A stretch of 61,358 bases of DNA from Nocardioides sp. (GTDB lineage Bacteria > Actinomycetota > Actinomycetes > Propionibacteriales > Nocardioidaceae). The stretch covers positions 1 to 61,358 of the forward strand of contig NZ_JACIXG010000024.1 of NCBI RefSeq assembly GCF_014360585.1. Direction: 5' to 3'. The stretch's first letter is position 1. Every line of letters begins with the position of its first letter. This document shows, piece by piece, positions 61,289 through 61,358 of this stretch. The translations under genes were made by a program, and so were the position numbers. The notes under the pieces were generated by a model that saw nothing but the letters and a program-made list of their open reading frames with translations, had not been told where the DNA came from and ran no database searches.

Positions 61289-61358
61289 ATGCCACACGAT
61301 GGGGCCGTGCTCATCGCTCAGCTCGCCAACTTCGTCGGCCCCACCTCCGGCGGGATGA
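61289..61358 (+). CDS. Glycosyltransferase, N-terminus only (partial)
   Basis: Frame open to the window edge. From ATG 61289 it reads MPHDGAVLIAQLANFVGPTS, then GGM; GTG 61307 is an equally possible start. VLIAQLANFVGPTSGG is the usual first strand and glycine-rich loop of GT4-type glycosyltransferases. Only 23 codons are visible. Confidence 0.5.
   Translation, partial: MPHDGAVLIAQLANFVGPTSGGM

Overview
The window is high-GC actinobacterial chromosome. Its genes best fit Nocardioides or a close relative (Nocardioidaceae). The evidence is the order of the core genes (tRNA-Thr, tRNA-Met, rpmG, hadAB-type MaoC dehydratases, murB, rlmC, an adenosine deaminase, an aminotransferase, tRNA-Trp, secE, nusG, rplK, rplA, rplJ, rplL, rpoB, rpoC), a full mce lipid-import operon, a mycothiol-dependent-type enzyme, heavy GTG/TTG start use, and the frequent word GTACGC. 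No integrase, transposase, phage gene, rRNA or CRISPR array was seen.

Layout. 1-8.7 kb: end of an MFS gene, an ornithine cyclodeaminase-like gene, a tandem Nudix protein coupled to a geranylgeranyl-reductase-type flavoprotein, a FecCD/FecB/FecC-type uptake system, a PPOX-family protein, a secreted glycerophosphodiesterase and a DUF4232 lipoprotein. 8.8-16.4 kb: rpoC and rpoB on the minus strand with terminator and promoter. 16.6-28.5 kb: a minus-strand mce operon (mkl ATPase, two YrbE permeases, MceA-F, two accessory membrane proteins), almost every junction overlapping. 28.7-30.1 kb: rplL, rplJ and an L10-type leader. 30.2-40 kb: aldo/keto reductase, two MFS transporters, a DinB-like enzyme, a shortened phosphotransferase, a CGNR regulator, a polar amino-acid ABC system and a secreted esterase. 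40.2-41.4 kb: rplA, rplK. 41.6-48 kb: lytic transglycosylase, LamG-type surface protein, orphan winged-helix protein, GH13 glucosidase and GT4 glycosyltransferase. 48.2-56.6 kb: nusG, secE, three tRNAs, rpmG, murB, MaoC pair, rlmC, DUF4190 proteins, adenosine deaminase, aminotransferase. 56.6-61.4 kb: amidase, LrgAB-ROK operon, pirin and the first codons of a glycosyltransferase.

The normally compact nusG-rplKA-rplJL-rpoBC cluster is split by about 6.7, 10 and 12.6 kb of other genes. The inserted mce operon begins with an mkl ATPase, and M. tuberculosis keeps a lone mkl between rplL and rpoB.

The most unusual content is small repeated DNA/RNA modules. (1) Arrays of contiguous 21-bp units face inward on a 28-bp palindromic core (31169-31301 and 55949-56060), with related 21-bp units at 1128-1227 and 54038-54058. 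(2) A cassette occurs twice in the mce operon; each copy encodes a 28-residue peptide overlapping both neighbours and folds into a hairpin that holds the next gene's ribosome binding site and start codon. (3) A three-hairpin module begins at the stop codons of rplA and nusG, with a constant loop and covarying stems. A further pattern is TAnnnT followed by 6-7 bases and then the start codon at twelve genes, which predicts widespread leaderless transcription.
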